In this document: positions 6,929 through 15,622 of the stretch, piece after piece
Position numbering within the stretch: position 1 is the stretch's first letter
How the letters are laid out: each line of letters opens with the position of its first letter
Assembly (NCBI RefSeq): GCF_038181555.1
Contig: NZ_JBBWUA010000002.1
Location: 124,001 to 188,000, forward strand
DNA length: 64,000 bases
Origin: Desulfitobacterium sp038181555
GTDB taxonomy: Bacteria > Bacillota > Desulfitobacteriia > Desulfitobacteriales > Desulfitobacteriaceae
Direction of reading: 5' to 3'
Notes under the pieces: generated by a model
The model's input: the letters and a program-made list of their open reading frames with translations, nothing else
Told to the model about the DNA's origin: nothing
Databases searched by the model: none
Program-made: the position numbers and the translations under genes

Positions 6929-8974
6929 TTATATTTCTTCGGTAAGAATTTGATGAACAGGTGATCCCTCAGACTGTGCCGGTAAGCGAACACCGCTCAG
7001 AAAGGCCATGGTAGGCGCGAGGTCTACTTGGCGAATAACCCGTTCTGTTTTATAACCCTCTTTAATTCCTGGCCCGGCTGCCACAAAAACAGGGGAGAGG
7101 GATGTATCGGCATAGCCGTTTTGAGTTGATAAAGAGTCCGCATGAATAACATTGAAAGTCTCTTCTTTGAAATAGACGATATCCCCGCACTCCGGTCCGC
7201 TCAAGCCAATGATGACAGCATCTTTATTGCGCATAGCCAGTGCCACAACCCGTTTGCCGGTTTTGTGATCCCGATATTGATACAAATCAGAGATGATCTG
7301 GGTTTCCAAATCGTATTGGTCTTTCGGGTCAACGATTCCGTGCTCGTCCCGGCCGATCAAATTGAGATATATATGATTACCGCGGCTGGCAACCGCTTTG
7401 GTGTTGGCCCAATCAAATTCGTGATTGCCGTCCTCATCTGTAATTATTTTGGCATAACCGAGTTCTTCCATGACCTGGGTAGTGATTCCACCTGCTTCAC
7501 CTAATTCCACACCATGATTTTCCTGACAACTTAGACCATGGTCAGAGGTGATAATGATGGTCCAGCCTTCATCGATAAAGGACAAGAATCTCCCTATATA
7601 TTCATCGGTTTGAACATACATTCTCTCGATAAATTTCTGGTAAGCATCCTCGTTGTTTTTCCACGTTTCCTGGTGCTTCGCAAAATGCCAGAAAAGATGG
7701 CCGCCATTATCAACATTGTGTAGATGGGAATAAATGATATCATATTTCTTATTTTTCATAAAATAGGTTAAGCAATCAGCCTGCCATTGTGAATAATGAT
7801 CCCAGGTTGGGATAAATACCTTGTCGACAAGTATTTCGTTAGCGCCATTCACTACAGGTCTGTTAGGAACATATCCGATATTATCGATAACTTCCTTGTA
7901 CAAACTCTTAGGGTGAAACAAGTCATCCCGGCTCACATCTAAGGCCATACCTATTAGCATCGTGACTTCAGTACCGTCAGGCTTAATTGTTAAGACATGG
8001 TAATTCCTATTACATAAAATGCTTTCCCCTTGATCATTCTTGATGGTATCAACCACGTCATAAACCGATTTCCCTGCTTCAATGGTCACCATCGGCTCGG
8101 CGTCTTTCTTTGATTTATAAACTTGAACTGTGTCATAAATCCCTTGTTCGTTTGCTAAGAGCAAGACAGGGCGGCGTTCGATGCCTTTTCCTAAGATAAT
8201 TGTGAATTCCTTGGCTCCGGCTGGTGCTTTAGCCCAACCCACAGCTTCTTTGATCGGTGACTTAACTGAATCGGCGATCATTTTGGCCAATACATTTATC
8301 TCGTTTTCTTCTTCACAAGTGACAATATTTTTAATTATTTTGGCACCGCTTGAGATCGCCGCTCTTAAATAACTCACTTCTCCATCATCTTCGAGCAGTT
8401 CCTCCACATTCTCAATGATACAACCGGCACCCGGCGTAATAGTGGAAGTATTCGGCAGAAATTGTGTCTCTTTAAATTTGTCTGAAGCAACTACTATCTT
8501 GGAAATATCGACACCGGCAATTCCCGTATTGATGGTCTGGGGCTGAGTACCGTCTACAACATGAAGATTGGGACTATCTGAAGTGGCAGGCCATGAACTG
8601 CCCGGCCAATGCCATACTAAGGTTTTTTTGTTTGCCTCTTCAGCGTAAACATTCCACAAAGGTTCGGCTTTGGAACGCCTGGAGTCCAAATTATAAACCA
8701 AACTATCCAAATGACCATGATTGTGTCCAAAGAAGCAGGTAATACCGTGGGTACCCGGGTAGGCACCGGTAGCTAACGTCGTCCATAGGGTCGGAGTCAC
8801 AGTAGGCATCGCCCCCAATAAAACCAGGTCTTCGCGGCTAGAACCCTTTTCTATGAATTTTTGCAGATTGGGCATTTTGCCTTGGTCCAAGTATTTCTTG
8901 GCCAGCTTTGGTTCAAAACCATCTACTCCGATAACAGCAATTTTTTCTGTTAAAGGTTTCCTCTTCATTTTCAT
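6929..8974 (-). CDS. alkaline-phosphatase-superfamily phosphodiesterase/hydrolase, paralogue 1
   Basis: This is an approximately 681-residue protein of the type I phosphodiesterase/nucleotide pyrophosphatase family (Pfam PF01663 type). Metal and nucleophile positions are visible: Asp in IGVDGF, the putative Thr nucleophile in PTVTPTLWTTLATG, DNGGH (the D-x3-H pair of the family) and TSDHGL (the D-H pair). At 681 residues it is much longer than a minimal family member; an unassigned region of about 200 residues (roughly 170-380) separates the two metal-site halves. No signal peptide is seen, so it should act in the cytoplasm. A Shine-Dalgarno AAAGG overlaps the first ATG (8980), so I start at 8974. 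Promoter copy 1 (9074-9143) precedes it and SDR1 follows. The substrate (phosphate, phosphonate or sulfate ester) is unknown. A close paralogue is at 21236. Confidence 0.85.
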   Translation of the reverse strand: MKMKRKPLTEKIAVIGVDGFEPKLAKKYLDQGKMPNLQKFIEKGSSREDLVLLGAMPTVTPTLWTTLATGAYPGTHGITCFFGHNHGHLDSLVYNLDSRRSKAEPLWNVYAEEANKKTLVWHWPGSSWPATSDSPNLHVVDGTQPQTINTGIAGVDISKIVVASDKFKETQFLPNTSTITPGAGCIIENVEELLEDDGEVSYLRAAISSGAKIIKNIVTCEEENEINVLAKMIADSVKSPIKEAVGWAKAPAGAKEFTIILGKGIERRPVLLLANEQGIYDTVQVYKSKKDAEPMVTIEAGKSVYDVVDTIKNDQGESILCNRNYHVLTIKPDGTEVTMLIGMALDVSRDDLFHPKSLYKEVIDNIGYVPNRPVVNGANEILVDKVFIPTWDHYSQWQADCLTYFMKNKKYDIIYSHLHNVDNGGHLFWHFAKHQETWKNNEDAYQKFIERMYVQTDEYIGRFLSFIDEGWTIIITSDHGLSCQENHGVELGEAGGITTQVMEELGYAKIITDEDGNHEFDWANTKAVASRGNHIYLNLIGRDEHGIVDPKDQYDLETQIISDLYQYRDHKTGKRVVALAMRNKDAVIIGLSGPECGDIVYFKEETFNVIHADSLSTQNGYADTSLSPVFVAAGPGIKEGYKTERVIRQVDLAPTMAFLSGVRLPAQSEGSPVHQILTEEI

Positions 8975-9073
8975 AATCATCCTTTCGTCTTAAATTCTTA
9001 TCCTAGAACAAATTTCGGGAAATAGAGATTATATTCACGATATTTCATCTACTGCTTCCCATTCATCTATAAA

Positions 9074-9143
9074 AATTATACTATAGTTAATCTGGTGTGA
9101 TAATTAACGATTAAGAACGATTGATAAGCTGAGTCTATCAATT
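9074..9143 (-). promoter_or_regulatory. promoter plus LysR-type operator, copy 1 (hydrolase 1 operon)
   Basis: Leftward -35 TTATCA (9098-9103), a 17-base spacer and -10 TATAAT (9075-9080). Upstream is a dyad ATTGATA-N9-TATCAAT (9120-9142), as expected for a LysR-type recognition site. The block is repeated almost intact at 14455-14527, with the same -35, spacer, -10 and dyad. Confidence 0.75.
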
Positions 9144-9151
9144 AAAAGGCA

Positions 9152-10885
9152 TTAAAATTTGAAGCTCTCGACCATTCCATTCAGGTTCATAGCATGGTCT
9201 GCTTGGACCTGGGCAATCTTAGCCACTTGATCCATGGCCTTGGCCATCTCGTGCATATTTTGAGCGATTTCTTGGGAACTACTCGTGGTTTCTTGAACTG
9301 AAGCGGAAACAGTTTGGATGGCGTTATTGACCTCTTCAATCGATATAAGCATTTGTCCTGATGTCGTGGCGAAGTCTTCTACCAATGCCCCCACCGTATT
9401 GGCATCCTTCGCGTATTGTTCTTCAGCCTGCACTACCTTTTCATAGTCAGGAATTATCTTTTCATCGATAAATTTTAAAATTTCCGAAGAATGTTGGGAA
9501 AGATTTTTAAAGGCTTGGGTTACCTTGCTGATAACCTCCTGGATTCCAGCCACAGTTTGTGCCGATTGCTCAGCGAGCTTGCGTACCTCCTCGGCGACAA
9601 CCGCAAAGCCTCTCCCCTGTTCACCGGCTCGGGCTGCTTCGATAGCAGCGTTCAAAGCCAGTAGATTAGTTTGCTCGGCAATACCAGCAATGGTCTCTGC
9701 CATGATCCCGATTTCCTGAACGACTTCACCGTTTTCAATAGCGAATATGATTTCTGCTTGTTTCTGTCCATAAATGCTTCGGGTCGCGCCCATTGAGGCT
9801 TCAGCATTTTCACGCATCAGCTGTGCCTTCTTCTCAATTTCTTTGGCGAGCCTATTACCCTCAGCCGCTTTCGCAGCAAGCCTTGCGGCCCCGTTGCTGA
9901 TCTCCGTCCCTGAGGCCAGCATTTCCTCCGTGGACGCCGCCGTTTCCTCCATTCCTGCCGCAATCTGTTCAGATCCGACATTGATGCTTTGACCTTGAGT
10001 GTTCAGTTCCTGGGCTGAAGCCAATAACTCTGCTCCGACTATCTTTAGCTCCTCGGCAGTTGTCCCAACCTTTTCCAAGAGGCGGCTCATATTACTGTCG
10101 ATATCATCATAGGCCCGGGCTAAGTCGCCAATTTCGTCTTTCCTTCTCACTAAGTTCTTCTGTTGATCTGTTGAAAAATCACCTTGGGCAAATAATTTGG
10201 CTTGCTCAACCGCAGCTAAAATCGGTCTGCTGATAATTCTGCCGATAAGCAAGCTGAATAACAAGGCCAGCACGAAACCGCAAGCAGTCAGGATCGTAAT
10301 AATCAGTCTAGCTTCGGCAAAGTCCTCTTCCGAAGCACGCTGAAGCTCTTCGTTATGCTCTAAGGAAAAACCAATCAATCTTTTGATTAGTTCTTCGACC
10401 TTAGCTTGCTGCATGGTGGCTTGCTGATTAAAGTCTCCGGCTAAGGCATAGTTTTTTAGTTCAACTGTGGTAATCGCCTTTTCTCTCAAATCGTGGTATA
10501 CGGCAACCTCACTTTTAAATTCCCCTAACAGGCCTTTTTCTTCCTCAGTTAAGTTAAGCATTTGATACTGCTGAATCAGTAGGTCATTATCAGCTATCGA
10601 CTGCTCAATAACCTCTCTGGAATCACTGAGCGCTGTGTAGTCTTCGGAAACCTGGCTCTTCCAGATTACGTTGGCCATCTCCGCAGCACCTTTTGCGAAG
10701 TTCTTATTCAAGTCTTCCAAGATCAGAATAGGGCGGATACCTTCCTGGGTAACTCTTTTGATGTTATCGTTGACTTTAACTAGGTTTAACACCCCGGTAA
10801 GCCCAACGGACAGGATTAATAGGGCCATCAGTAAAAAACATATAAAAAGTTTTTTGCTAGTTTTTAAATTTATAAACCATCCCAT
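9152..10885 (-). CDS. methyl-accepting chemotaxis protein with 4HB-type sensor
   Basis: This 577-residue chemoreceptor has a first transmembrane helix (about residues 10-35), an extracytoplasmic four-helix-bundle-like sensor of roughly 150 residues, a second transmembrane helix near 195-215, a HAMP linker (RIISRPILAAVEQAKLFAQGDF) and a long cytoplasmic coiled coil. The conserved signalling tip IAEQTNLLALNAAIEAARAGEQGRGFAVVAEEVRKLAEQ lies near residue 400. I start at the ATG at 10885 (MGWFINLKTSKK) rather than a TTG nine codons upstream. It lies directly downstream of tctC1 on the same strand, suggesting that it senses the same solute, perhaps through the TctC binding protein (inference). Confidence 0.93.
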   Translation of the reverse strand: MGWFINLKTSKKLFICFLLMALLILSVGLTGVLNLVKVNDNIKRVTQEGIRPILILEDLNKNFAKGAAEMANVIWKSQVSEDYTALSDSREVIEQSIADNDLLIQQYQMLNLTEEEKGLLGEFKSEVAVYHDLREKAITTVELKNYALAGDFNQQATMQQAKVEELIKRLIGFSLEHNEELQRASEEDFAEARLIITILTACGFVLALLFSLLIGRIISRPILAAVEQAKLFAQGDFSTDQQKNLVRRKDEIGDLARAYDDIDSNMSRLLEKVGTTAEELKIVGAELLASAQELNTQGQSINVGSEQIAAGMEETAASTEEMLASGTEISNGAARLAAKAAEGNRLAKEIEKKAQLMRENAEASMGATRSIYGQKQAEIIFAIENGEVVQEIGIMAETIAGIAEQTNLLALNAAIEAARAGEQGRGFAVVAEEVRKLAEQSAQTVAGIQEVISKVTQAFKNLSQHSSEILKFIDEKIIPDYEKVVQAEEQYAKDANTVGALVEDFATTSGQMLISIEEVNNAIQTVSASVQETTSSSQEIAQNMHEMAKAMDQVAKIAQVQADHAMNLNGMVESFKF

Positions 10886-11000
10886 TTCTACTAATCCCAC
10901 TTTCTCTAGCAATTTAGAACAGATCCTTTTTTGGGGCCTTTTTTTAAGGTAGTATCAAAAAACCAACCCTGCTTGTCTTTCCTTCCCATCAGGGAATTTT

Positions 11001-11044
11001 GAGAATGAGAATGAGAATGGATTTTCGTAAAAACCCATTCTCAT
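11001..11044 (-). repeat. GAGAAT repeats and hairpin between tctC1 and the chemoreceptor gene
   Basis: Three tandem GAGAATG-like units (11001-11020) run into a strong hairpin, with ATGAGAATGG (11011-11020) against CCATTCTCAT (11035-11044) and inner TTTT/AAAA pairing. No T-run follows leftward, so it may be a transcript-processing site rather than a terminator. Confidence 0.55.
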
Positions 11045-11088
11045 AAATAATTGAGTCAATATTTAGCGTGACTGTGAGCTACTAAGGG

Positions 11089-12102
11089 CTACTGCCGAAC
11101 GCCAATCGATTCAAACAGTTTAGTATAGTGTTCAACTTGTTCATTGATTGAATTGTTATAGTCAGTCGTATTCAGATAGCTGATATTGGCGTGAATTTCC
11201 TTCATCTTGGCAATAAATTCTGGATCTTTAGACATTTCAGCGATGATTGCATCCCATTTCTTGACGATGGAATCAGGGGTGTTTTTGGGTAAACTTATTC
11301 CTCCATACCAAGTAACATCAATATCTATGCCAAGCTCTTGACAAGTAGGTACATCGGGGAATAGTGGGCTTCTCTCTTTGGAGGCGACAGCCAGAACTCT
11401 TAATTTGCCACCTGTTGCCAATGGATAAGTTTCTTGTACAGACTGGTCACCTAAAATCGCATGGCCTCCGGCAATCATGGTAATTCCCTCACTGCCGCTC
11501 TTCACCAGAATCGGTTGGGTTTTCGTGTAATCAACACCAATGGCGTTACACAATTCAGCAGCTGTAAGTGCATTCATGCTCGTCTTACTTAAACTGGTAT
11601 GAGTTAATTTTTCTGGGTTTTGCTTAATCCACTCGACAAGCTCTTTCATGTCTTTATAAGGTGAATCAGCTGCTACAGAAAAACACATGGGATTTTCCAC
11701 AAATTTAGAGACAAAAATGCGATCCTCAAGTTTAATCGGCGGATTGGTCATTCCGGCAACCATCAATACGGAAGAAGCGATATTATCCGCCATTACAGTA
11801 TATCCGTCGGGTTTACCTTGCAATAAACCATATTGCAAGCCGGTGACGTTACCTGCACCTGGTTTGTTTACTACCAGAACAGGCTGATTCCATTTTTTGC
11901 TGGCATAATCGGCAACAGCACGAGCGGTTAGATCTGTGAGACCACCAGGACCAGCAGGAACTACTAATTCTATTTGTCTGGTCGGATAGGGATCTTCCTG
12001 CTTGGCTGTTTCTGTTGGCTTTTGGGCTGGTTGTGAGGAACACCCGACAACTGTCAAAGCCAAGATTAAGACGCTAATGAGACAAACAATACTCTTTTTC
12101 AT
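11089..12102 (-). CDS. TctC-family solute-binding lipoprotein of TTT transporter 1
   Basis: This 337-residue extracytoplasmic binding protein (Bug/TctC family) begins with a lipoprotein signal whose lipobox is VVGC (Cys21). The mature protein starts with the typical YPTRQIELVVPAGPGGLTDLTAR, the carboxylate-pincer loop of this family, and continues with KPGAGNVTG. TctC proteins capture carboxylated ligands and deliver them to TctAB. It is the third gene of tctBAC, 23 bases after tctA1. The sequence does not reveal the ligand; the family binds carboxylated compounds such as citrate, dicarboxylates, aromatic acids and others. Confidence 0.93.
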   Translation of the reverse strand: MKKSIVCLISVLILALTVVGCSSQPAQKPTETAKQEDPYPTRQIELVVPAGPGGLTDLTARAVADYASKKWNQPVLVVNKPGAGNVTGLQYGLLQGKPDGYTVMADNIASSVLMVAGMTNPPIKLEDRIFVSKFVENPMCFSVAADSPYKDMKELVEWIKQNPEKLTHTSLSKTSMNALTAAELCNAIGVDYTKTQPILVKSGSEGITMIAGGHAILGDQSVQETYPLATGGKLRVLAVASKERSPLFPDVPTCQELGIDIDVTWYGGISLPKNTPDSIVKKWDAIIAEMSKDPEFIAKMKEIHANISYLNTTDYNNSINEQVEHYTKLFESIGVRQ

Positions 12103-12125
12103 TTAAAAGCCTCCCATTTATTCAT

Positions 12126-13634
12126 TTATTCCTGTGCATACCCAGAGTTAACTATGCTGTCGCGGGTCCGCCGCCTAAGTTTAACGGAAATAATTACAAA
12201 GACAACGGTCATAATGATAAGAGCTAAGGAGATAGGGCGTTGAACGAAAATAAAAGGGTTTTTAAACGCCATATCAAACGACTGGATAAGTGACCTCTCT
12301 AACACCGGACCAAGGATATAACAAATTATTAAGGGAACTACTGGCCATTTATATTTGTTTAGGAAGTATCCTAGTACCCCGAATAACAGAGCGACTAGAA
12401 CATCAAGCATATTGTTACGGATCGTATAGGTTCCAACAATAGATATCAGTAAGATAATCGGTGCTAATATTCCATAGGGTATTTGTGTTAACTTAGCCCA
12501 AAGGCCAACCAGAGGGAGATTGAGAACCAAACACATAACATTCCCGATAAACATACTGGCGATTACGGCCCAGACGAAATTACCATTCTGTTCGAATAGC
12601 ATCGGTCCGGGAGTAAGACCGTAAATCATCAGCCCCCCTAGAAGAACAGCCAAAGGCGGTGAGGCGGGAATACCCAGCGCAAACAAGGGAATAAAACCTG
12701 CCGAACTTGTGGCATTATTAGCTGACTCAGGGGCAGCTACACCTTCTATAGCTCCCTTACCAAAGCGTTCCGGGGTTTTGGAACATTTCTTTTCTAAATC
12801 GTAGGCCAGAAAGGTTGTTACAGCCGGGGAGCACCCGGGCAATAAGCCCATGATGAACCCTAAACCACTGCCACGAAGTATCGCCATAGCACTTTGGCGC
12901 AAATCTTTAAGACTTGGGAAAACCGAACCGATATTACCCATCGAGATGGCAACCTTTTTCTCTTCAATCCCATTGAGCACTTCACTTATGGCAAACAAAC
13001 CGATGACTATGCTGATGACATCCAGACCGCCCCATAATGTTGTACTGCCAAAGGTTAAACGCGGCATATTAGTTATTGTTCCCATTCCGATCAAGGAAAG
13101 AAGGTAGCCAAAAAAGCTCATTGCTAACGCTTTACTTATGGACGCTCCCCCTAAACTTATGACTACAGTTAAAGCTAAGAGCATCAGCGCAAAATACTCC
13201 GGCGGCCCGAACTTGAGCGCTTGATCAGCAAAAAGAGGAGCGAAAAAGGTCAAAGCTACTATCCCCAGTATCCCGGCAAAAAACGAGCCAATCGCTGCGA
13301 TCCCCAGCGCCGGCCCTCCCCGGCCCTGTTGAGCCATGGGATAACCATCAAGACAGGTAGGCACAGAGGCAACTTCCCCTGGAATGTTTAGCAAGATTGC
13401 CGTCGAGGAGCCACCGTACATAGCCCCATAGTAGATTCCTGCCAGCATAATAATCGCCTGCGTAGGTGGTAAGACGGCAGTCAGCGGTAACAAAATAGCA
13501 ATTGCCGATGCCGGTCCTAAGCCCGGTAATACGCCGACCATCGTGCCAATGAAAGCACCGAGGGCGGCCATCAGGATATTAGTCGGTTCAAGAGCCAATG
13601 AGAATCCGTTGAGCAACATTTGTAATGCTTCCAT
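12126..13634 (-). CDS. TctA large permease subunit of TTT transporter 1
   Basis: This 502-residue polytopic membrane protein has about 12 hydrophobic segments. The TctA signature appears near the N-terminus (GTMVGVLPGLGPASAIAILLP) and again midway (GLLPGCSPAVTTFLAYDLEK, then GVAAPESANNA), reflecting the internal duplication of the family. It forms the secondary transport channel with TctB and uses an ion gradient (family knowledge). The gene lies between tctB1 (15 bases upstream) and tctC1. A paralogue in the same order is at 19096. Confidence 0.95.
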   Translation of the reverse strand: MEALQMLLNGFSLALEPTNILMAALGAFIGTMVGVLPGLGPASAIAILLPLTAVLPPTQAIIMLAGIYYGAMYGGSSTAILLNIPGEVASVPTCLDGYPMAQQGRGGPALGIAAIGSFFAGILGIVALTFFAPLFADQALKFGPPEYFALMLLALTVVISLGGASISKALAMSFFGYLLSLIGMGTITNMPRLTFGSTTLWGGLDVISIVIGLFAISEVLNGIEEKKVAISMGNIGSVFPSLKDLRQSAMAILRGSGLGFIMGLLPGCSPAVTTFLAYDLEKKCSKTPERFGKGAIEGVAAPESANNATSSAGFIPLFALGIPASPPLAVLLGGLMIYGLTPGPMLFEQNGNFVWAVIASMFIGNVMCLVLNLPLVGLWAKLTQIPYGILAPIILLISIVGTYTIRNNMLDVLVALLFGVLGYFLNKYKWPVVPLIICYILGPVLERSLIQSFDMAFKNPFIFVQRPISLALIIMTVVFVIISVKLRRRTRDSIVNSGYAQE

Positions 13635-13649
13635 TTTAATTACCTGCCA

Positions 13650-14114
13650 TTAAAAAATATTGATTCTAGGTTGTGGAAATGGGGTCTTCAACCATAGCAC
13701 GAATATTCCGTAAAATATAACGATAAGTATCAGCGCATACACAAAACTACGCAGCCACCCATAATCACCGACCGTCCGGAACAAGCCCATACCGACAAGA
13801 AATGTACTGGCTGGATAGCCTATGACCTGCAATAATGCCCAATAAGTAAACAGTAGTCCCATAACTGAAAGTATCTTTTTGCGCAACTCACCGCTTGGGA
13901 ACTCTGCTTTTTCTTCTTCCTTGGGCTTGAGCATAAAGACAAACAGCAAGCCGAGAATTATCAGAGCCAACCCTAGAAATCCGATAAATGTTTCATCCCC
14001 GATAATGGAACCTTTGTCATGCATAGGATATAATCTTATCGCCTCAAAAACAGCCAAGCCACCAATAATCATGAGAAAAGAACCGGCTATCCGATCTGCC
14101 AGCAAAGTTTTCAC
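13650..14114 (-). CDS. TctB small permease subunit of TTT transporter 1
   Basis: This 154-residue membrane protein has four predicted transmembrane helices (DRIAGSFLMIIGGLAVFEAIRLYP first), as in TctB/DUF1468 proteins. The start is GTG at 14114; its G is the last base of the TAG stop of a 23-codon leader frame (14114-14185), so translation is probably coupled. It is the first structural gene of tctBAC1. Its promoter is most likely copy 2 of the duplicated element, giving an unusually long leader of about 330 bases. Confidence 0.9.
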   Translation of the reverse strand: MKTLLADRIAGSFLMIIGGLAVFEAIRLYPMHDKGSIIGDETFIGFLGLALIILGLLFVFMLKPKEEEKAEFPSGELRKKILSVMGLLFTYWALLQVIGYPASTFLVGMGLFRTVGDYGWLRSFVYALILIVIFYGIFVLWLKTPFPQPRINIF

Positions 14115-14185
14115 TACTTCTCACCTCCTTTACAAGGTGCTGGGAAAAGTTCAGCTACAGCTTTACCAAAAAGTTGTGTGTGCAT
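14114..14185 (-). CDS. 23-residue leader peptide overlapping tctB1
   Basis: An ATG at 14185 has a very strong Shine-Dalgarno (AAAGGAGG, 8 bases upstream). It encodes MHTQLFGKAVAELFPAPCKG plus GEK and ends in TAG, whose G is also the first base of the tctB1 GTG start. The tctB1 Shine-Dalgarno lies inside this frame. The layout suggests a translationally coupled leader peptide. The product itself matches nothing I recognise. Confidence 0.55.
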   Translation of the reverse strand: MHTQLFGKAVAELFPAPCKGGEK

Positions 14186-14454
14186 AAAACTTACCTCCTT
14201 TGCTTTCGGAATTAGTCCGATAATTGGATCTAAACTGCAGCCATATCACCTTCCCATAGTTCTAATGAACTATTAATCTGATTTTCTTTTTGTACATGTA
14301 CATACTATTGCAAAAAGCATGCCAGAGATTCCCTTGAGTCCACAAGCGAACAATTATTTGTGTTCAACCCCATTAGTTTACCATTAGTTATTCGTCCGGT
14401 GTAAAAGATTTCACATAAACCATATATCTTATTTCCCCATTTATCCTTTAAATG

Positions 14455-14527
14455 AATTATACTATAGTTATCCTGTGATGATAATTAACGATTAAAGATC
14501 ATTGATAAGTTATGACTATCAATTAAA
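14455..14527 (-). promoter_or_regulatory. promoter plus LysR-type operator, copy 2 (tctBAC1 / lysR1 intergenic)
   Basis: Leftward -35 TTATCA (14479-14484), 17 bases, -10 TATAAT (14456-14461), and the dyad ATTGATA-N9-TATCAAT at 14501-14523. The dyad ends 16 bases before the lysR1 start, so the same site could repress lysR1 and activate tctBAC1. Near-duplicate of 9074-9143. The leader toward tctB1 also contains a TGTACATGTACA palindrome at 14291-14302. Confidence 0.75.
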
Positions 14528-14539
14528 TGAGGTGATTTA

Positions 14540-15442
14540 GTGGAAATGCGCCAGCTTCGCTATTTTGACTCTGTAGTTAAGTATGGAACAATGCGAGAAG
14601 CAGCCGCCAGGCTTTTTATAAGTGAACCTTCAATAAGCCAACAAATTCATGAATTGCAAAAAGAGATTGGATTACCATTATTTGAGAAGCAAGGAAGAAA
14701 AGTCGCCTTAACCGAGCAAGGCAAGCAACTTTTACCATTAGTCCAATCCATACTCGAAGCATATACTGAGCTAGAAGTCGGTATTTCGGAAATACTTAAT
14801 CCCGGATCTGGACTGATAAAACTTGGTGTTATTCCGATTACGAGGCTTGACTTTGTTCCAAAAAAGCTGACAGAATTCGTGAAAATTTATCCTGATATTT
14901 GTGTTGAACTTATTGAAAGCGGAACATTGGAAATTATCGAGAGACTTCTTAATGATACCATGGATGTGGCTTTAATCGCGGCAAATAGCAGGATAAAAAC
15001 ACTCATGGAATTATCGGGTATTAAGTACCATGCATTATTCAATGCTAGTTCTGTGGCGATTGCATCATATAATCATCCTTTGGCAAAATATGATAAAATT
15101 TCTTTCAGTCAACTATTCAATGAAAGAATAATTTTACGTCGTCAAGGGATTTATCGCGAAGAAATTGATAGCTTTTTAGGAGATCTCGTAAAGAATGATG
15201 GGATCTATTCTACCGACACCTATGAAACCTCTATCAAATTAGTAGAATCAAATCTAGGAATTGCCATAATGCCTGAAACCTTTATTAGTGCATCTGGGTT
15301 AAGGGAAAGCTCTAAAATCAAAATAATTCCGTTGGACGATTTCCAAGTCTCCTTAGATATATGCTTTATTCACAAAAAGCGAAATTACTACCCGCTGTAT
15401 CTTACAAATTTCATGCGGATATTTACGGATATCAACGATTGA
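14540..15442 (+). CDS. LysR-family transcriptional regulator 1
   Basis: This 300-residue LysR-type regulator has an N-terminal winged helix-turn-helix (residues 1-60: MRQLRYFDSVVKYGTMREAAARLFISEPSISQQIHELQKE) and a C-terminal two-lobe effector domain. I take the GTG at 14540, which has GAGG 7 bases upstream; the ATG two codons later is 13 bases away. It is divergent from tctBAC1 and overlooks the duplicated operator. It probably controls both tctBAC1-chemoreceptor and hydrolase 1-SDR1 in response to the imported substrate (inference from the operator pair). Confidence 0.92.
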   Translation: MEMRQLRYFDSVVKYGTMREAAARLFISEPSISQQIHELQKEIGLPLFEKQGRKVALTEQGKQLLPLVQSILEAYTELEVGISEILNPGSGLIKLGVIPITRLDFVPKKLTEFVKIYPDICVELIESGTLEIIERLLNDTMDVALIAANSRIKTLMELSGIKYHALFNASSVAIASYNHPLAKYDKISFSQLFNERIILRRQGIYREEIDSFLGDLVKNDGIYSTDTYETSIKLVESNLGIAIMPETFISASGLRESSKIKIIPLDDFQVSLDICFIHKKRNYYPLYLTNFMRIFTDIND

Positions 15443-15470
15443 TCTTGGACCAATCGCCTGAAGGATGTAG

Positions 15471-15503
15471 TAAAGCCCCCAGATTCTGGGGGCTTTACTT
15501 TTG
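15471..15503 (+). terminator. intrinsic terminator of lysR1
   Basis: TAAAGCCCCC (15471-15480) pairs with GGGGGCTTTA (15488-15497), with a 7-base loop, then CTTTTG. It lies between convergent lysR1 and the thiolase gene and could serve both strands. Confidence 0.85.
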
Positions 15504-15622
15504 CACTTTAGGCACTGGCTGGATCATATAGTCCTAGAACGTCATCTATCTATGTAAACGAGATGGCTGAGTAAGGACAATATCGCTATCGCGAACTGCT
15601 GAATGGGGAATCCTTTAATGGG

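Noticed and set aside
11001..11020. GAGAAT triple repeat as a Fur box
   Set aside because: Direct GAGAAT units differ from GATAAT-type Fur boxes, the only inverted copy is part of a hairpin, and the element lies between co-directional genes.
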